A DNA stretch of 64,000 nt from Oscillospiraceae bacterium (GCA_009777775.1 WRLE01000007.1:94799-158798); one strand, 5' to 3'; positions 42,213 through 51,306 are shown, counted from the stretch's first letter. Numbers and translations: made by a program. Notes: generated from the sequence alone by a model not told the origin.

Positions 42213-44453
42213 ATGGTTGAGCTTATTAACAATGGTGTCCATATCAAATCAGGAGTACCAGTTCCAGTGGAGCAAACTGACACAGCCATCACAAAAAACA
42301 GAGAAAAAACCATGGCATACAAAATTTTCAGGGAACACGAAGTCAGTAAAGATGAAACAAAAATGCGACTGAAATTCGATGCATTGATTTCCCATGATAT
42401 CACTTTTGTAAACATTATTCAAACAGCAAGAGCAAGCGGAATGACCGAATTTCCGATTCCTTATGTATTAACAAACTGCCACAATTCTTTATGTGCAGTC
42501 GGTGGTACGATTAACGCCGATGACCATGCTTTTGGGCTTTCTGCAGCAAAGAAATATGGCGGAATCTTTGTACCTCCGAATCAAGCCGTCATTCACCAAT
42601 ACGCCAGGGAGAAGCTAGCAGGCTGCGGCAAAATGATATTGGGTTCAGATTCTCATACTCGCTACGGTTGTTATGGAACTATTGGCGTTGGCGAAGGTGG
42701 CGGTGAACTTGCCAAGCAGCTTTTGAGCAATACCTATGATATTGACCCTCCAGAAGTGGTTTTGGTCTGGGTGGAAGGCACTCCACCCAAAGGTATAGGA
42801 CCCCACGATGCTGCCCTTGCATTAATTAAAGAAACTTTCCCCATTGGATTTGTCAAAGATAAAGTAATGGAATTTGCAGGTCCTGGTATATCTAATATAT
42901 CCATGGACTTTCGCATTGGCATTGATGTCATGACCACGGAAACAAGCTGTTTGACATCAATTTGGGAAACTGACGAGCTTGTTAGTAGATTTTATGAAAA
43001 TGTTGGCAGAGCAGAAGCCTTTCGTAAACTCGAAATTGAAGAGGGTGCTTATTACGACTCAATGATCAAACTTGATTTATCATCGCTGGAATCCATGATT
43101 GCCTTGCCTTTCCATCCATCAAAAGCTGTGACTATTCACGAACTTCAACGAAATCCAGAAAGGATACTAAAAGAAGCACAGGATGAATGTAATGCAGAAT
43201 TGGATGGTCAGGTCCTTCTCGATTTACTGAGCTGTATAAATGAAAAGGGTGAAGTTATATGTGAACAAGGGATTATAGTTGGCTGCGCTGGAGGGATGTA
43301 TGAAAACATTTCGGAAGCCGCCGACATCCTCCGCAGCAGGTCAATCGGCGATGGCTATTTCGACTTATCTGTTTATCCATCATCATCACCCATTAGCCTT
43401 GCCATCACCCGCGATGGTATTTCCGAAATACTTATGCAAGCAGGAGCTGTCTTTAAGCCTGCATTTTGCGGTCCTTGCTTCGGAGCTGGCGATACCCCAG
43501 CAAACAACACCTTGTCCATACGCCATGCTACGCGCAACTTTGCTAATCGAGAAGGCTCGAAACCCTCAGAAGGACAAATATCCACTGTTGCACTCATGGA
43601 TGCCCGTTCCATTGCAGCCACAGCATTAAACGGAGGAGTTTTAACAGCTGCCACTGACATTGATTACGAAATAACTCCACGAGAATACAAATACGATGGA
43701 AGTGTATATGATATAAGATGCTATGATGGATTTGGAAATGGCGATTCTTCTCTTGAACTAAGGCTAGGACCCAACATCACCGATTGGCCCGATTTTCCAA
43801 AAATGGAAGATGATATGCTGGTTTCCCTTTCCGCTGTGATTCGCGACGATGTGACCACCACTGATGAGCTCATCCCCTCCGGTGAAACATCATCCTTTCG
43901 CTCTAACCCCATTGCCTTGGCAGAGTTCACCTTATCAAGGCGAGTTCCAGACTATGTGGCAGCAAGCAAAGGGATACGCTCTTTTGATGAAGCGCGGCGT
44001 GGCGGTACAATTCCTGTGGAAATTTCTGCTTTATTAAATTTAGTCGGCGGCGATATAAATAAAACGTCCATTGGCTCTAGCATATTTGCCAATAAACCAG
44101 GCGACGGCAGCGCAAGGGAACAAGCCGCATCCTGCCAAAAGGTTCTCGGAGGGCTGGCAAACTTTTGCTTTGAATATGCAACAAAAAGATACCGTTCAAA
44201 TTGCATCAATTGGGGCATTGTTCCCTTTGTAATAAGCGGCGAACAAGACTTTAAATGGGAACCAGGTGACTGGATTTATATACCAGGAATACGAGAAGGT
44301 ATACTATCCGGTAATGAAACATTTAACGCAAAGGTGATATCAAACGGCAATGTTCACGATATAACACTAGAATGTGCTGGTCTCAGTGACGAAGAACGCA
44401 CAATCCTCACCGAAGGCTGCCTAATGAACTACTACGCAAGCAAACAATTATGA
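42213..44453 (+). CDS. Aconitase-family hydratase
   Basis: A 746-residue member of the aconitase superfamily, with the large 4Fe-4S domain first and the swivel domain at the C-terminus. Visible are LGSDSHTRYGCYGTIGVGEGGGELAKQ, TTETSCLTSIWETDE, GCAGGMYENI, FCGPCFGAGDTPANN with the cluster cysteines, and RGGTIPVE and SNCINWGIVPFVIS in the swivel part. Length and order resemble the group annotated as putative hydratase rather than citrate-cycle AcnA. The start is ATG with TAGGAG upstream. The substrate is unknown; no other citrate-cycle gene is nearby. Confidence 0.85.
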   Translation: MVELINNGVHIKSGVPVPVEQTDTAITKNREKTMAYKIFREHEVSKDETKMRLKFDALISHDITFVNIIQTARASGMTEFPIPYVLTNCHNSLCAVGGTINADDHAFGLSAAKKYGGIFVPPNQAVIHQYAREKLAGCGKMILGSDSHTRYGCYGTIGVGEGGGELAKQLLSNTYDIDPPEVVLVWVEGTPPKGIGPHDAALALIKETFPIGFVKDKVMEFAGPGISNISMDFRIGIDVMTTETSCLTSIWETDELVSRFYENVGRAEAFRKLEIEEGAYYDSMIKLDLSSLESMIALPFHPSKAVTIHELQRNPERILKEAQDECNAELDGQVLLDLLSCINEKGEVICEQGIIVGCAGGMYENISEAADILRSRSIGDGYFDLSVYPSSSPISLAITRDGISEILMQAGAVFKPAFCGPCFGAGDTPANNTLSIRHATRNFANREGSKPSEGQISTVALMDARSIAATALNGGVLTAATDIDYEITPREYKYDGSVYDIRCYDGFGNGDSSLELRLGPNITDWPDFPKMEDDMLVSLSAVIRDDVTTTDELIPSGETSSFRSNPIALAEFTLSRRVPDYVAASKGIRSFDEARRGGTIPVEISALLNLVGGDINKTSIGSSIFANKPGDGSAREQAASCQKVLGGLANFCFEYATKRYRSNCINWGIVPFVISGEQDFKWEPGDWIYIPGIREGILSGNETFNAKVISNGNVHDITLECAGLSDEERTILTEGCLMNYYASKQL

Positions 44454-44471
44454 AAGAAGGGAGATTATATA

Positions 44472-44654
44472 ATGATTAAGAAAGTAGAATTATTTACAGG
44501 ATCAAAAGATAAAGTCACAAATGAAATAAATGAGTTAATAATGCCAGATAGTATTGAAGTACTTGACATTAAATTATCAGCTACAATTGACGAAATTGTT
44601 GTTCTCGTTATGTACCAAGATAAAAAAGACCGCAATGTGAGTGTTTCTGGATAA
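44472..44654 (+). CDS. Small Cse60-like protein
   Basis: The 60-residue product MIKKVELFTGSKDKVTNEIN... has the short alternating pattern (VELF, IEVLDIKLSATIDEIVVLVMYQD) seen in Cse60-type small sporulation-linked proteins. A good AAGAAGGGAG ribosome site lies about 9 bases upstream, and the gene starts 18 bases after the hydratase stop. Coding is well supported; the family name is a tentative match by length and pattern. Confidence 0.6.
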   Translation: MIKKVELFTGSKDKVTNEINELIMPDSIEVLDIKLSATIDEIVVLVMYQDKKDRNVSVSG

Positions 44655-44740
44655 TAAATCCATCTGAGAGCTTTATTTATTCTCATAAATGAGTTATAAT
44701 AAAAAAGTACAATAAATCACTGTTAAAGGAGAATACATTG

Positions 44741-45856
44741 ATGTCAAACGAAATTCTGAAAAAAAACATCGGTAAACTGGGCTTTGGCTATATGCGACTG
44801 CCACAAAAAGACGGCGGCAATGACATGGAACAAATAATCAGAATGGCTGACGCTTTCATCGAAGGTGGAGGAACTTATTTTGATGCAGCTTTTGTATATC
44901 AAGGTGCCGAGGTCGCTCTCAGGGAATCTGTAATTGAAAGATATCCACGAGATTCATTCCAAATTGCTACAAAACTCAATTCCCGTTTTGCCAATTCCGC
45001 ACAAGAAGCAATCGAACAGCACAAAACATCCCTGGAGCGCCTGGGTACTGACTATATCGATTTTTATCTTATCCACGGACTCAATGCAGGGAGCGCAAAA
45101 AGAGCTGAAGAATTTGGTATTTGGGACTTTTTCGCACAGTTGAAAAAGGACGGTCGAATCGGTAATATGGGATTTTCATTCCATGGTCCCCCCGAAGAAC
45201 TAGAGGAAATTTTAACAAATCACCCCGAAGCAGACTTCGTTCAACTTCAAATCAACTACGTGGACTGGGACAGCCCCGATGTCCAATCTCGTAAACAATA
45301 CGAAGTAGCTCGCAAATTCAATAAACCAATTGCCATAATGGAGCCGATAAAGGGTGGAATGCTCACTGGAACAGAATCAGCCTTTGCCGAGGTTCTTAAA
45401 GCAGCAAACCCGAATATTTCCATGGCTGCTTGGGCATTACGTTTTGCTGCTTCACTAGAAGGCGTTTATGTCACCCTCAGCGGAATGAGTCATTTTGACC
45501 ATGTTGCTGATAACATTTCAAACTTTGTAGACTTTAAACCCTTGACAAAGGAAGAAGAAGCAATTTTGGAAAAAGCAGTCGAAGCATTCAACACTGTACC
45601 AAGGATTCCCTGCACCGAATGTAGATATTGTGTTGATGACTGCCCCTCGGAAATTCAAATTCCAGGACTCATTGGACTTTACAACGATTATCTCGTATAT
45701 AAAACAACTACAAACCTCGCGCGTAGGTATGGAATGCTCACCCGCGAAAGCGGAAAGGCAGATGAATGTACCAGTTGCAAGACCTGCGAGGGTATCTGTC
45801 CTCAACAATTGGAAATTTCAGATACAATGGAGAAAATTGCAGAAATATTTGCATAA
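44741..45856 (+). CDS. Aldo/keto reductase with C-terminal 4Fe-4S ferredoxin domain
   Basis: A 371-residue protein with an N-terminal TIM-barrel aldo/keto reductase part (LGFGYMRLPQKDGG, FDAAFVYQGAE, IATKLNSR, DYIDFYLIHGLN) and a C-terminal iron-sulfur part with CTECRYCVDDCP and CTSCKTCEGICP. It probably links a carbonyl reduction to ferredoxin-type electron transfer. This group is frequent in anaerobes; the substrate is unknown. The ATG is preceded by AAAGGAG; a TTG just before it is ignored. Confidence 0.9.
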   Translation: MSNEILKKNIGKLGFGYMRLPQKDGGNDMEQIIRMADAFIEGGGTYFDAAFVYQGAEVALRESVIERYPRDSFQIATKLNSRFANSAQEAIEQHKTSLERLGTDYIDFYLIHGLNAGSAKRAEEFGIWDFFAQLKKDGRIGNMGFSFHGPPEELEEILTNHPEADFVQLQINYVDWDSPDVQSRKQYEVARKFNKPIAIMEPIKGGMLTGTESAFAEVLKAANPNISMAAWALRFAASLEGVYVTLSGMSHFDHVADNISNFVDFKPLTKEEEAILEKAVEAFNTVPRIPCTECRYCVDDCPSEIQIPGLIGLYNDYLVYKTTTNLARRYGMLTRESGKADECTSCKTCEGICPQQLEISDTMEKIAEIFA

Positions 45857-45917
45857 ACCAGCTTAGGTAAAACCACCGTAATTCTTGTAAAAATACTATA
45901 TTCTAATAAATTTCAAC

Positions 45918-45959
45918 AAAATGCCTTTTCATGCATATTTTAGCGTGAAAAGGCATTTT
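45918..45959. terminator. Bidirectional terminator between the convergent aldo/keto reductase and XRE genes
   Basis: AAAATGCCTTTTCA (45918-45931) and TGAAAAGGCATTTT (45946-45959) are exact complements around a 14-base loop. A T-run lies at the 3' side in both directions, fitting the two converging genes. Confidence 0.9.
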
Positions 45960-45988
45960 GCGTTGGAGTTTCAATGTGTGAAACACAC

Positions 45989-46327
45989 TTATAGGACACC
46001 GTTGTCTGAACCGTATTCTTCCACGCACATCCGCTCCACATATCCAAGTACCTTGTATTGACTGGGGTCGGAAAGCTGTCTGAATTTGCACAAAAGCGTC
46101 TGCTCTATTTCACTAACCAGCGACGCAGATGCACTTTCCGACAACAGCCAGTCAAGGGGTACGCCATAATGTTCTGCAAGCTTTTTCAGCATTGGCTTTC
46201 TAGGAACTGCCAGATCGTGTTCCCACCTGTATACGGAGTTCATTGAAACTCCAAGTGATTTGCTTTGCTCTGAAAGTGTCCGTTTGCCTTTTTGCCTTAG
46301 ACTTCGCAATTTTTCTCCCAAGCTCAT
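45989..46327 (-). CDS. XRE family transcriptional regulator
   Basis: A 112-residue Cro/CI-type regulator with the helix-turn-helix at about residues 5-60 (LRSLRQKGKRTLSEQSKSLGVSMNSVYRWEHDLAVPRKP) and a short C-terminal helical tail. The HTH is intact. AGGAGG precedes the ATG. A promoter with the unusual 19-base spacer and a dyad, as used by MerR activators, lies upstream, and a MerR gene is divergent. Confidence 0.88.
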   Translation of the reverse strand: MSLGEKLRSLRQKGKRTLSEQSKSLGVSMNSVYRWEHDLAVPRKPMLKKLAEHYGVPLDWLLSESASASLVSEIEQTLLCKFRQLSDPSQYKVLGYVERMCVEEYGSDNGVL

Positions 46328-46462
46328 AAAATACCTCCTTTTTGAACACGGAAACTGCTTTTGCGATAAACGCTCAGCAGTGGCTCATTGATGCACAGTA
46401 GCGATCGCTGTGTAAATTTTTCTACAACCCGCTACAATTATTCATCTCTGACTTGCAATTTA

Positions 46463-46493
46463 AGTCTAAGTGTTAAAGTAACTTTAATGTCAA
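46463..46493 (-). promoter_or_regulatory. Candidate MerR-type promoter for the XRE gene
   Basis: On the minus strand TTGACA (46493-46488), a 19-base spacer, TAGACT (46468-46463). A perfect palindrome TTAAAGT-T-ACTTTAA (46487-46473) fills most of the spacer. Overlong spacer plus dyad between the boxes is the hallmark of MerR-activated promoters. The rest of the 486-base gap (46328-46813) is AT-rich and shows no gene. Confidence 0.55.
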
Positions 46494-46671
46494 TATGCTT
46501 TATTGTATTATTCAACTTTTATAATTGAATTTCTCATATGATTTTGAATATTTGCAAGAAAACTTGAGAACACAACGGTTTTGTATACTTTTCGTCATTA
46601 TGAAAAACACATAAGATACCATCCTTTGTGCAATTTTACTGAATATTATAGCTATTATTTACCAAATATCT

Positions 46672-46700
46672 TTGACATAGCCTTAATGTAGCTTTATGTT
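46672..46700 (+). promoter_or_regulatory. Candidate promoter of the MerR gene
   Basis: TTGACA (46672-46677), 17 bases, TATGTT (46695-46700). It points toward the MerR gene starting about 110 bases downstream. Confidence 0.6.
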
Positions 46701-46813
46701 TTCATAGCTTTTTAACATTTGCTAAACCAACAATGTATTGCAATTATATCCCTTGCCATGATAGTATTATGAGGAAATATGAATATGACTACCAGGCCAT
46801 AATATGAAAGTAG

Positions 46814-47632
46814 GTGAATAAAATAAGCGATTATCTCTCAATTCAGGAATTTTCTAAACTATCAGGTGTCGAAGCATCCACATTACGATATTGGGATGTG
46901 ATAGGTCTCTTTTCACCCTTGATAAGAAATCCCGATAATAACTACAGATACTATTCCACTGTTCAGCTTCTTGCTTTGAATTTTGTGGCAACTTTGAGCG
47001 AACTGGAAATACCTTTAAAAACAATCGCTTCCCTAAGGGAAGATCGTGATAAAGAAAATTTATTGGATTTGCTGGAAAAACAAGAAAAGCTCATGGATAT
47101 GGAAATGCGCAACCTCCGAATGCGATACTCAATCATCCACGCCAGGCGCGAGCTTATAAATTTCGGCTCAAAGGTGGACGAAACTGAAATATCGATAAAT
47201 AAAAAAGATGAGCTAGCCATGTTTCTTTGGCCTCAAAATGAATACAGCGAAGGAGATACATTTCTTGAACCACTGGCTGCTCATTTAGATTGGACAAGGG
47301 AAAACCATATTAACCTCAGCTTTCCAGTGGGTGGTTACCATAATGACATGGATTCTTTCCAAAAATCTCCAGGTCAACCTAATCGTTTTATTTCCATCGA
47401 CCCTGTTGGTAGCCATGTCCAAAAAGCAGGCGACTATCTCGTCGGATATGCCCGCGGCTATTATGCCCAATTGGGAGACCTCCCAGATAGAATGAACGCA
47501 TATGCCGCAGCCAACTCCCTTTCCCTTGTAGGTCCTGTATATACAATCTATCTCCTAGAAGAATTCTGCACCGCCGAACCCCAAGAATACCTAGCCCAAT
47601 GCAGCGTAGAGATAAAGCGAATTAGGAGTTAG
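46814..47632 (+). CDS. MerR family regulator with GyrI-like effector domain
   Basis: The 272-residue protein has an N-terminal MerR helix-turn-helix (LSIQEFSKLSGVEASTLRYWDVIGLFSP and NNYRYYS), a coiled-coil helix of about residues 75-120, and a C-terminal effector domain (about 150-272) of the GyrI/BmrR type (GDYLVGYARGYYAQLGDLPDRMNAY, LVGPVYTIYLLEE). Such proteins sense hydrophobic drugs or metabolites. The start is GTG with AAAGTAGG upstream. The last residues and the stop (RIRS, TAG) lie within an octamer repeat, so the true ancestral C-terminus may have been replaced. Confidence 0.88.
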   Translation: MNKISDYLSIQEFSKLSGVEASTLRYWDVIGLFSPLIRNPDNNYRYYSTVQLLALNFVATLSELEIPLKTIASLREDRDKENLLDLLEKQEKLMDMEMRNLRMRYSIIHARRELINFGSKVDETEISINKKDELAMFLWPQNEYSEGDTFLEPLAAHLDWTRENHINLSFPVGGYHNDMDSFQKSPGQPNRFISIDPVGSHVQKAGDYLVGYARGYYAQLGDLPDRMNAYAAANSLSLVGPVYTIYLLEEFCTAEPQEYLAQCSVEIKRIRS

Positions 47633-47687
47633 GAATGAGGAGTTAGCTTCGCAATTAGGAATGAGGAATTAGGAATTAGGAGTTATC
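47621..47687. repeat. TTAGGAAT octamer repeats at the end of the MerR gene
   Basis: Seven or so copies of the octamer TTAGGAAT/GAGGAATT run from inside the last codons of the MerR gene to the terminator. They are inversely complementary to the copy at 47783-47814, so the pair can frame the terminator between them. The same octamer is found at 7980-8011. Confidence 0.8.
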
Positions 47688-47714
47688 AAACCGCATAATC
47701 TCCACAAATATAAA

Positions 47715-47754
47715 AAAACGGTGCAGGCTTCAATAATGAAGCTTGCACCGTTTT
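47715..47754. terminator. Bidirectional terminator between the MerR and aspS genes
   Basis: AAAACGGTGCAGGCTTCA (47715-47732) pairs with TGAAGCTTGCACCGTTTT (47737-47754) with one mismatch and a 4-base loop. A/T runs on both sides suit the convergent genes. Confidence 0.9.
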
Positions 47755-47782
47755 CTATATATTGCTAAATCTACCGAACTCG

Positions 47783-47814
47783 TAACTCCTAATTCCTCAT
47801 TCCTAATTCCTAAC
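47783..47814. repeat. CTAATTCC octamer repeats at the end of aspS
   Basis: Four octamer units in the opposite orientation to 47621-47687. They supply the last codons and stop of aspS (VRN, TAG). With the other array they form an inverted pair around the terminator. Confidence 0.8.
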
Positions 47815-49533
47815 TGATATGTTTGCTTCGCGGAGTTGCTTTTCTGTTACGTTGCCTGGGGCACCTAGCATGATGTCTTGGGCGTTGCTGTTTAGGGGGA
47901 AGGCTATGACATCTCTAATTGTCTCTTCTTCTGCAAGGAGCATGACAATCCTGTCAATACCAGGAGCCATTCCCGCATGGGGGGGTGCGCCGTATTGAAA
48001 TGCTGTGTATAGAGCATTGAACTTCTCGTTTAAGTCCTCCTCTGTATAACCAGCTATACTAAAAGCTTTTACCATCGTCTCTGGAGAATGGTTCCTCACC
48101 GCTCCTGATGAAAGCTCAACACCATTACATACAACATCATACTGATGTGCAACTACATCGAGAGGGTTCATAGATTCCAACGCAGCTAGTCCGCCGATGG
48201 GCATGGAAAAAGGATTGTGGGTAAAATCATAACCCCTGGTTTCAGTATTGTACTCATACATGGGATAATCGGTAATGAAACAAAATTCAAATGCATCCAT
48301 GTCCACTATATCAAGAGCCTTACCGAGCCAATTTCGTATATCACCTGCAAATCCATCTACGATTGCTGGGGCATCACTGATAAAGAATAATGTATCATCT
48401 TCTTTCATAGCTAAAGATTCTATCAATTCCTTTTGCTTTTCCACTGACAAATATTTTTCAATGGGACCTTTGAACTCTCCCTCTGAATAAGTTATGTATC
48501 CAAGACCTTTCATCCCAATTTCTGTGGCATATGTTAGGGAGTTGTCGAAAAAACTACGTGGTTTACCATTACAGTTTGCCACAATACCCCTTACAGGTCT
48601 GTTCTTAAAAGCTGGAAAATCGACATCGCTGAAAAAAGATGTCAAATCGCATATTTCCAGCGGATTTCTTAAATCCGGTTTGTCTGAGCCATATTTTTCC
48701 ATGGCATCCTTATACTGTATCCTGCGGAAAGGAGGTTTTGAGACTCTTTTATTTGTAAACTTAACAAAGGTTTCATACAAAACTTTTTCCGCAACAGCAA
48801 AAACATCATCTTGCTCTGCAAAAGCCATTTCAAAATCAAGCTGGTAAAATTCACCAGGAGAACGGTCTGCTCTGGCATCCTCATCACGAAAACAAGGTGC
48901 TATTTGGTAATACTTATCAAAACCAGCAACCATCAACAGTTGCTTAAATTGTTGCGGTGCTTGGGGGAGGGCATAAAACTTCCCTTTAAACTTTCTACTG
49001 GGAACAATGTAGTCTCGAGCACCTTCTGGGGAAGATGCTGTGAGAATAGGTGTCTGGATTTCAATGAAACCCAATGATTCCATTGCTTGACGCAAATGGC
49101 TGATAACCTGGGCTCGCAAAATGATGTTACTTGAAATGGCAGGATTACGCAGGTCAAGATAACGATACATGAGCCGAACATCCTCCCTTGTGGATGTGGA
49201 TTCATCTATTTCAAATGGAAGCATACTTTTAGCAGGTCCAAGAAGCTCTAGTTTCTCAGCAAAGACCTCAATATGACCAGTATCCAGTTTTAGATTGATG
49301 GACTCATCATCTCTCATGCGCACCTTGCCATAAACAGACACAACAGCTTCTCGATTGACTCCGTTTAACATGGCATTGTCATGGATGACTATTTGGGTTT
49401 TTCCGCTGAAATCGCGCAAGTCCAAAAACTTAACTCCACCATGGTCACGAATAGTGTCTACCCAGCCTGAAAGTCTGACTTCTTCACCTATATTTTCAAT
49501 GCGCAGTTCTCCTGCAAGATGCGTACGAAGCAT
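47803..49533 (-). CDS. aspS: Aspartyl-tRNA synthetase AspS
   Basis: A bacterial-type class II synthetase of 576 residues: N-terminal OB fold (VRLSGWVDTIRDHGGVKFLDLRDFSG), motif 2 FRDEDARADRSPGEFYQLDFEMAF, the GAD insertion domain in the middle, and motif 3 GMAPGIDRIVMLL. The ATG follows AGGGGGTAC; the frame continues upstream through the T-box terminator and is not coding there. The last residues and stop are provided by the octamer repeat. It is controlled by a T-box leader with an Asp specifier. Confidence 0.97.
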   Translation of the reverse strand: MLRTHLAGELRIENIGEEVRLSGWVDTIRDHGGVKFLDLRDFSGKTQIVIHDNAMLNGVNREAVVSVYGKVRMRDDESINLKLDTGHIEVFAEKLELLGPAKSMLPFEIDESTSTREDVRLMYRYLDLRNPAISSNIILRAQVISHLRQAMESLGFIEIQTPILTASSPEGARDYIVPSRKFKGKFYALPQAPQQFKQLLMVAGFDKYYQIAPCFRDEDARADRSPGEFYQLDFEMAFAEQDDVFAVAEKVLYETFVKFTNKRVSKPPFRRIQYKDAMEKYGSDKPDLRNPLEICDLTSFFSDVDFPAFKNRPVRGIVANCNGKPRSFFDNSLTYATEIGMKGLGYITYSEGEFKGPIEKYLSVEKQKELIESLAMKEDDTLFFISDAPAIVDGFAGDIRNWLGKALDIVDMDAFEFCFITDYPMYEYNTETRGYDFTHNPFSMPIGGLAALESMNPLDVVAHQYDVVCNGVELSSGAVRNHSPETMVKAFSIAGYTEEDLNEKFNALYTAFQYGAPPHAGMAPGIDRIVMLLAEEETIRDVIAFPLNSNAQDIMLGAPGNVTEKQLREANISVRN

Positions 49534-49556
49534 ATACTTGTACCCCCTAAAATAAT

Positions 49557-49765
49557 AAAATCCCAGGAATAAATTTCCCGGGACGAGCAAAACAGCCCGC
49601 GGTGCCACCCGCATTGGCACATCGTCATTGATGCGCCCGCTTTATTCAATATCTAATTATAGTCTACTACGGAGTGTCCCCTGCTCACTACTCTCCCAGC
49701 CAGTACTTTCAGCCCACGGCACTGGTTCTCTGTCAGGATTTCCAAAAAAGCGAGAGTCTCCGATG
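49557..49765 (-). promoter_or_regulatory. T-box leader of aspS with GAC (Asp) specifier
   Basis: The minus strand has the T-box sequence GGGTGGCACCGCGGG (around 49612-49598), which binds the uncharged tRNA end, and a terminator TCCCGGGAA...TTCCTGGGA (49583-49561) followed by TTTT. The base of Stem I pairs CGGAG (49762-49758) with CTCCG (49674-49670). Just before that arm lies GGACA, where GAC (49678-49676) is the specifier codon for aspartate. This matches the gene it controls. Confidence 0.95.
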
Positions 49766-49771
49766 AAAGAC

Positions 49772-49800
49772 ATTATAGTATGCTCCCCCACTCCTGTCAA
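49772..49800 (-). promoter_or_regulatory. Consensus promoter of aspS
   Basis: TTGACA (49800-49795), exactly 17 bases, TATAAT (49777-49772) on the minus strand: a full match to the housekeeping sigma consensus. Transcription should start near 49765, at the beginning of the T-box. Confidence 0.9.
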
Positions 49801-49825
49801 GGAAAAAGGCAAAAAAAAGCGAAAA

Positions 49826-49855
49826 TGCCCCTACTTCAAAGTAAAAGTAGGGGCA
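49826..49855 (-). terminator. Terminator of the rpsF-ssb-rpsR operon
   Basis: TGCCCCTACTT (49826-49836) and AAGTAGGGGCA (49845-49855) are exact complements. Read leftward they are followed by TTTTCGCTTTTTTTT. It lies right after rpsR and overlaps nothing else. Confidence 0.93.
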
Positions 49856-49869
49856 AAATGCTAGAGTTT

Positions 49870-50112
49870 CTAATCTGTGATGTAAGGCATCAAGGCGACT
49901 TGGCGCGCTCTTTTAATGGCTACCATCAGTCTTCTTTGATGTTGGGCGCATACGCCTGTTGTTCTTCTTGGTAATATCTTGCTGCGCTCCGAAATATATC
50001 TCCGAAGCTTTGCAGCATCTTTATAATCAATTTCTGTGGCTCTATCAACACAGAACTGACACACTTTCCTGCGCCTACGGTTATTTTGTCTATTATCTCT
50101 CTCGTATGACAT
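49870..50112 (-). CDS. rpsR: 30S ribosomal protein S18
   Basis: An 80-residue basic protein with [55 protein letters not shown] and LMPYI, the classic S18 sequence. It binds S6 in the small subunit platform. It retains Cys residues (CQFC), as the zinc-binding-type S18 does. It is the last gene of the S6-SSB-S18 operon. Confidence 0.98.
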   Translation of the reverse strand: MSYERDNRQNNRRRRKVCQFCVDRATEIDYKDAAKLRRYISERSKILPRRTTGVCAQHQRRLMVAIKRARQVALMPYITD

Positions 50113-50203
50113 TTATTTCATTTCACCTCTTAATTCATTACTGATACTATTTCTGTCATTGGGAAGGGATTTATTTTAGCTCAGCATAAGCTTTCTTTTT
50201 TCA

Positions 50204-50647
50204 TTAGAACGGAAGCTCGCCATCGTCCATATCAAGCTCAGCGAAATCGGAACCCTCAACTGGAGTGGAGAAACTAGAACTGTAATCATCTCTGGATTCT
50301 GTCTGTCCAAGACTTGCTTCTCTGCTTCTTTTGCTTTCTGTGAAGAAAATGCTATCGGCAACGACCTCTGCGCTTCTTCTCTTGTTGCCGTCTTTATCTG
50401 TCCAGTCACGAATTTGCAAACGACCAGTTACAGCAGCCATTTGTCCTTTGGTAAAGTATTTTGAAACAAATTCGGCAGTATTTCTCCAAGCCACCACATC
50501 AATGAAATCCGTCTGCCTTTCACCACCGTCTCTCGGGGTAAAACCACGGTCAACAGCGAGGGTGAAAGAAGCAACCGATATGCCATTGGGTGTTTGTCTG
50601 AGTTCTGGATCGCGAGTCATTCTTCCCATGATAACTATTTGGTTCAT
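50204..50647 (-). CDS. ssb: Single-stranded DNA-binding protein SSB
   Basis: The 147-residue protein has the OB-fold start MNQIVIMGRMTRDPELRQTPNG, FIDVVAWRNTAEFVSKYFTKGQ and RDWTDKDGNKRRSAEVVADSI, a flexible linker from about residue 105, and the acidic tip DMDDGELPF that recruits repair and replication proteins. It sits between rpsF and rpsR as usual in Firmicutes. Confidence 0.98.
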   Translation of the reverse strand: MNQIVIMGRMTRDPELRQTPNGISVASFTLAVDRGFTPRDGGERQTDFIDVVAWRNTAEFVSKYFTKGQMAAVTGRLQIRDWTDKDGNKRRSAEVVADSIFFTESKRSREASLGQTESRDDYSSSFSTPVEGSDFAELDMDDGELPF

Positions 50648-50762
50648 TTTCGTACATTCCTTTCAAATACATCAATTACTACTATCCACCCGTGAAAAGG
50701 AATGGACGTCCATTATTTTTGTCGATGCTGATATTTGCTATTTTGTCTTTAATACAGACAGA

Positions 50763-51059
50763 CTATTCGCCGATTACTGTTATGAGCGAGCGCATGATAC
50801 CATCTGTAATACCAAGTACACGATCAAGCTCGGCTGGAAAACTAGGTGGTGCTGTAAACTTGACAAGGACATAGTAGCCTTCTGGCTTGTCGTTTATCAA
50901 ATATGCCAGCTTCCTTTTTCCCATTTCTTCAAGCTCGTTAATCGTTCCATATTCTTCAATTAAGTTCTTGAATCTTTCAATCGCAGCTGCGATACCTTCT
51001 TCGCCCAAGTCCAAATCGATTATGTACATGAGCTCATAGTTTTCAGATGTCTTAGCCAT
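50763..51059 (-). CDS. rpsF: 30S ribosomal protein S6
   Basis: A 98-residue S6 with YELMYIIDLDLGEEGIAAAIERF, GKRKLAYLINDKPEGYYVLVKFTAPP and the C-terminal VLGITDGIMRSLI. It opens the operon rpsF-ssb-rpsR, after AAGGAGG. A consensus promoter lies about 115 bases upstream. The leader between them may carry the S6:S18 autoregulatory site, which I cannot confirm by eye. Confidence 0.98.
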   Translation of the reverse strand: MAKTSENYELMYIIDLDLGEEGIAAAIERFKNLIEEYGTINELEEMGKRKLAYLINDKPEGYYVLVKFTAPPSFPAELDRVLGITDGIMRSLITVIGE

Positions 51060-51170
51060 AAAATACCTCCTTCTGGTCTAATGGCCCCCAGTCTAGCTAG
51101 GAGCAAGGATTGGTCCAATATTGATTTTTTATTTATAATGGACTTGCATCGGGTTTATAGATGCTTGCCT

Positions 51171-51198
51171 ATTATACCCTAAAAGACTGATATGTCAA
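51171..51198 (-). promoter_or_regulatory. Promoter of the rpsF operon
   Basis: On the minus strand TTGACA (51198-51193), 16 bases, TATAAT (51176-51171). Confidence 0.85.
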
Positions 51199-51306
51199 TA
51201 ACATTTTCACCATTAAACATCTGTTGTTTTATATGAATATGTCTATGCGGATGTGGCTATCATAAACTGAGACAGTCATCACTTACAAGTTTTTTTCCAC
51301 GTAAAA

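Noticed and set aside
46328..46462. Small RNA or peptide gene between the XRE gene and its candidate promoter
   Set aside because: No hairpin with T-run or convincing open frame could be identified.
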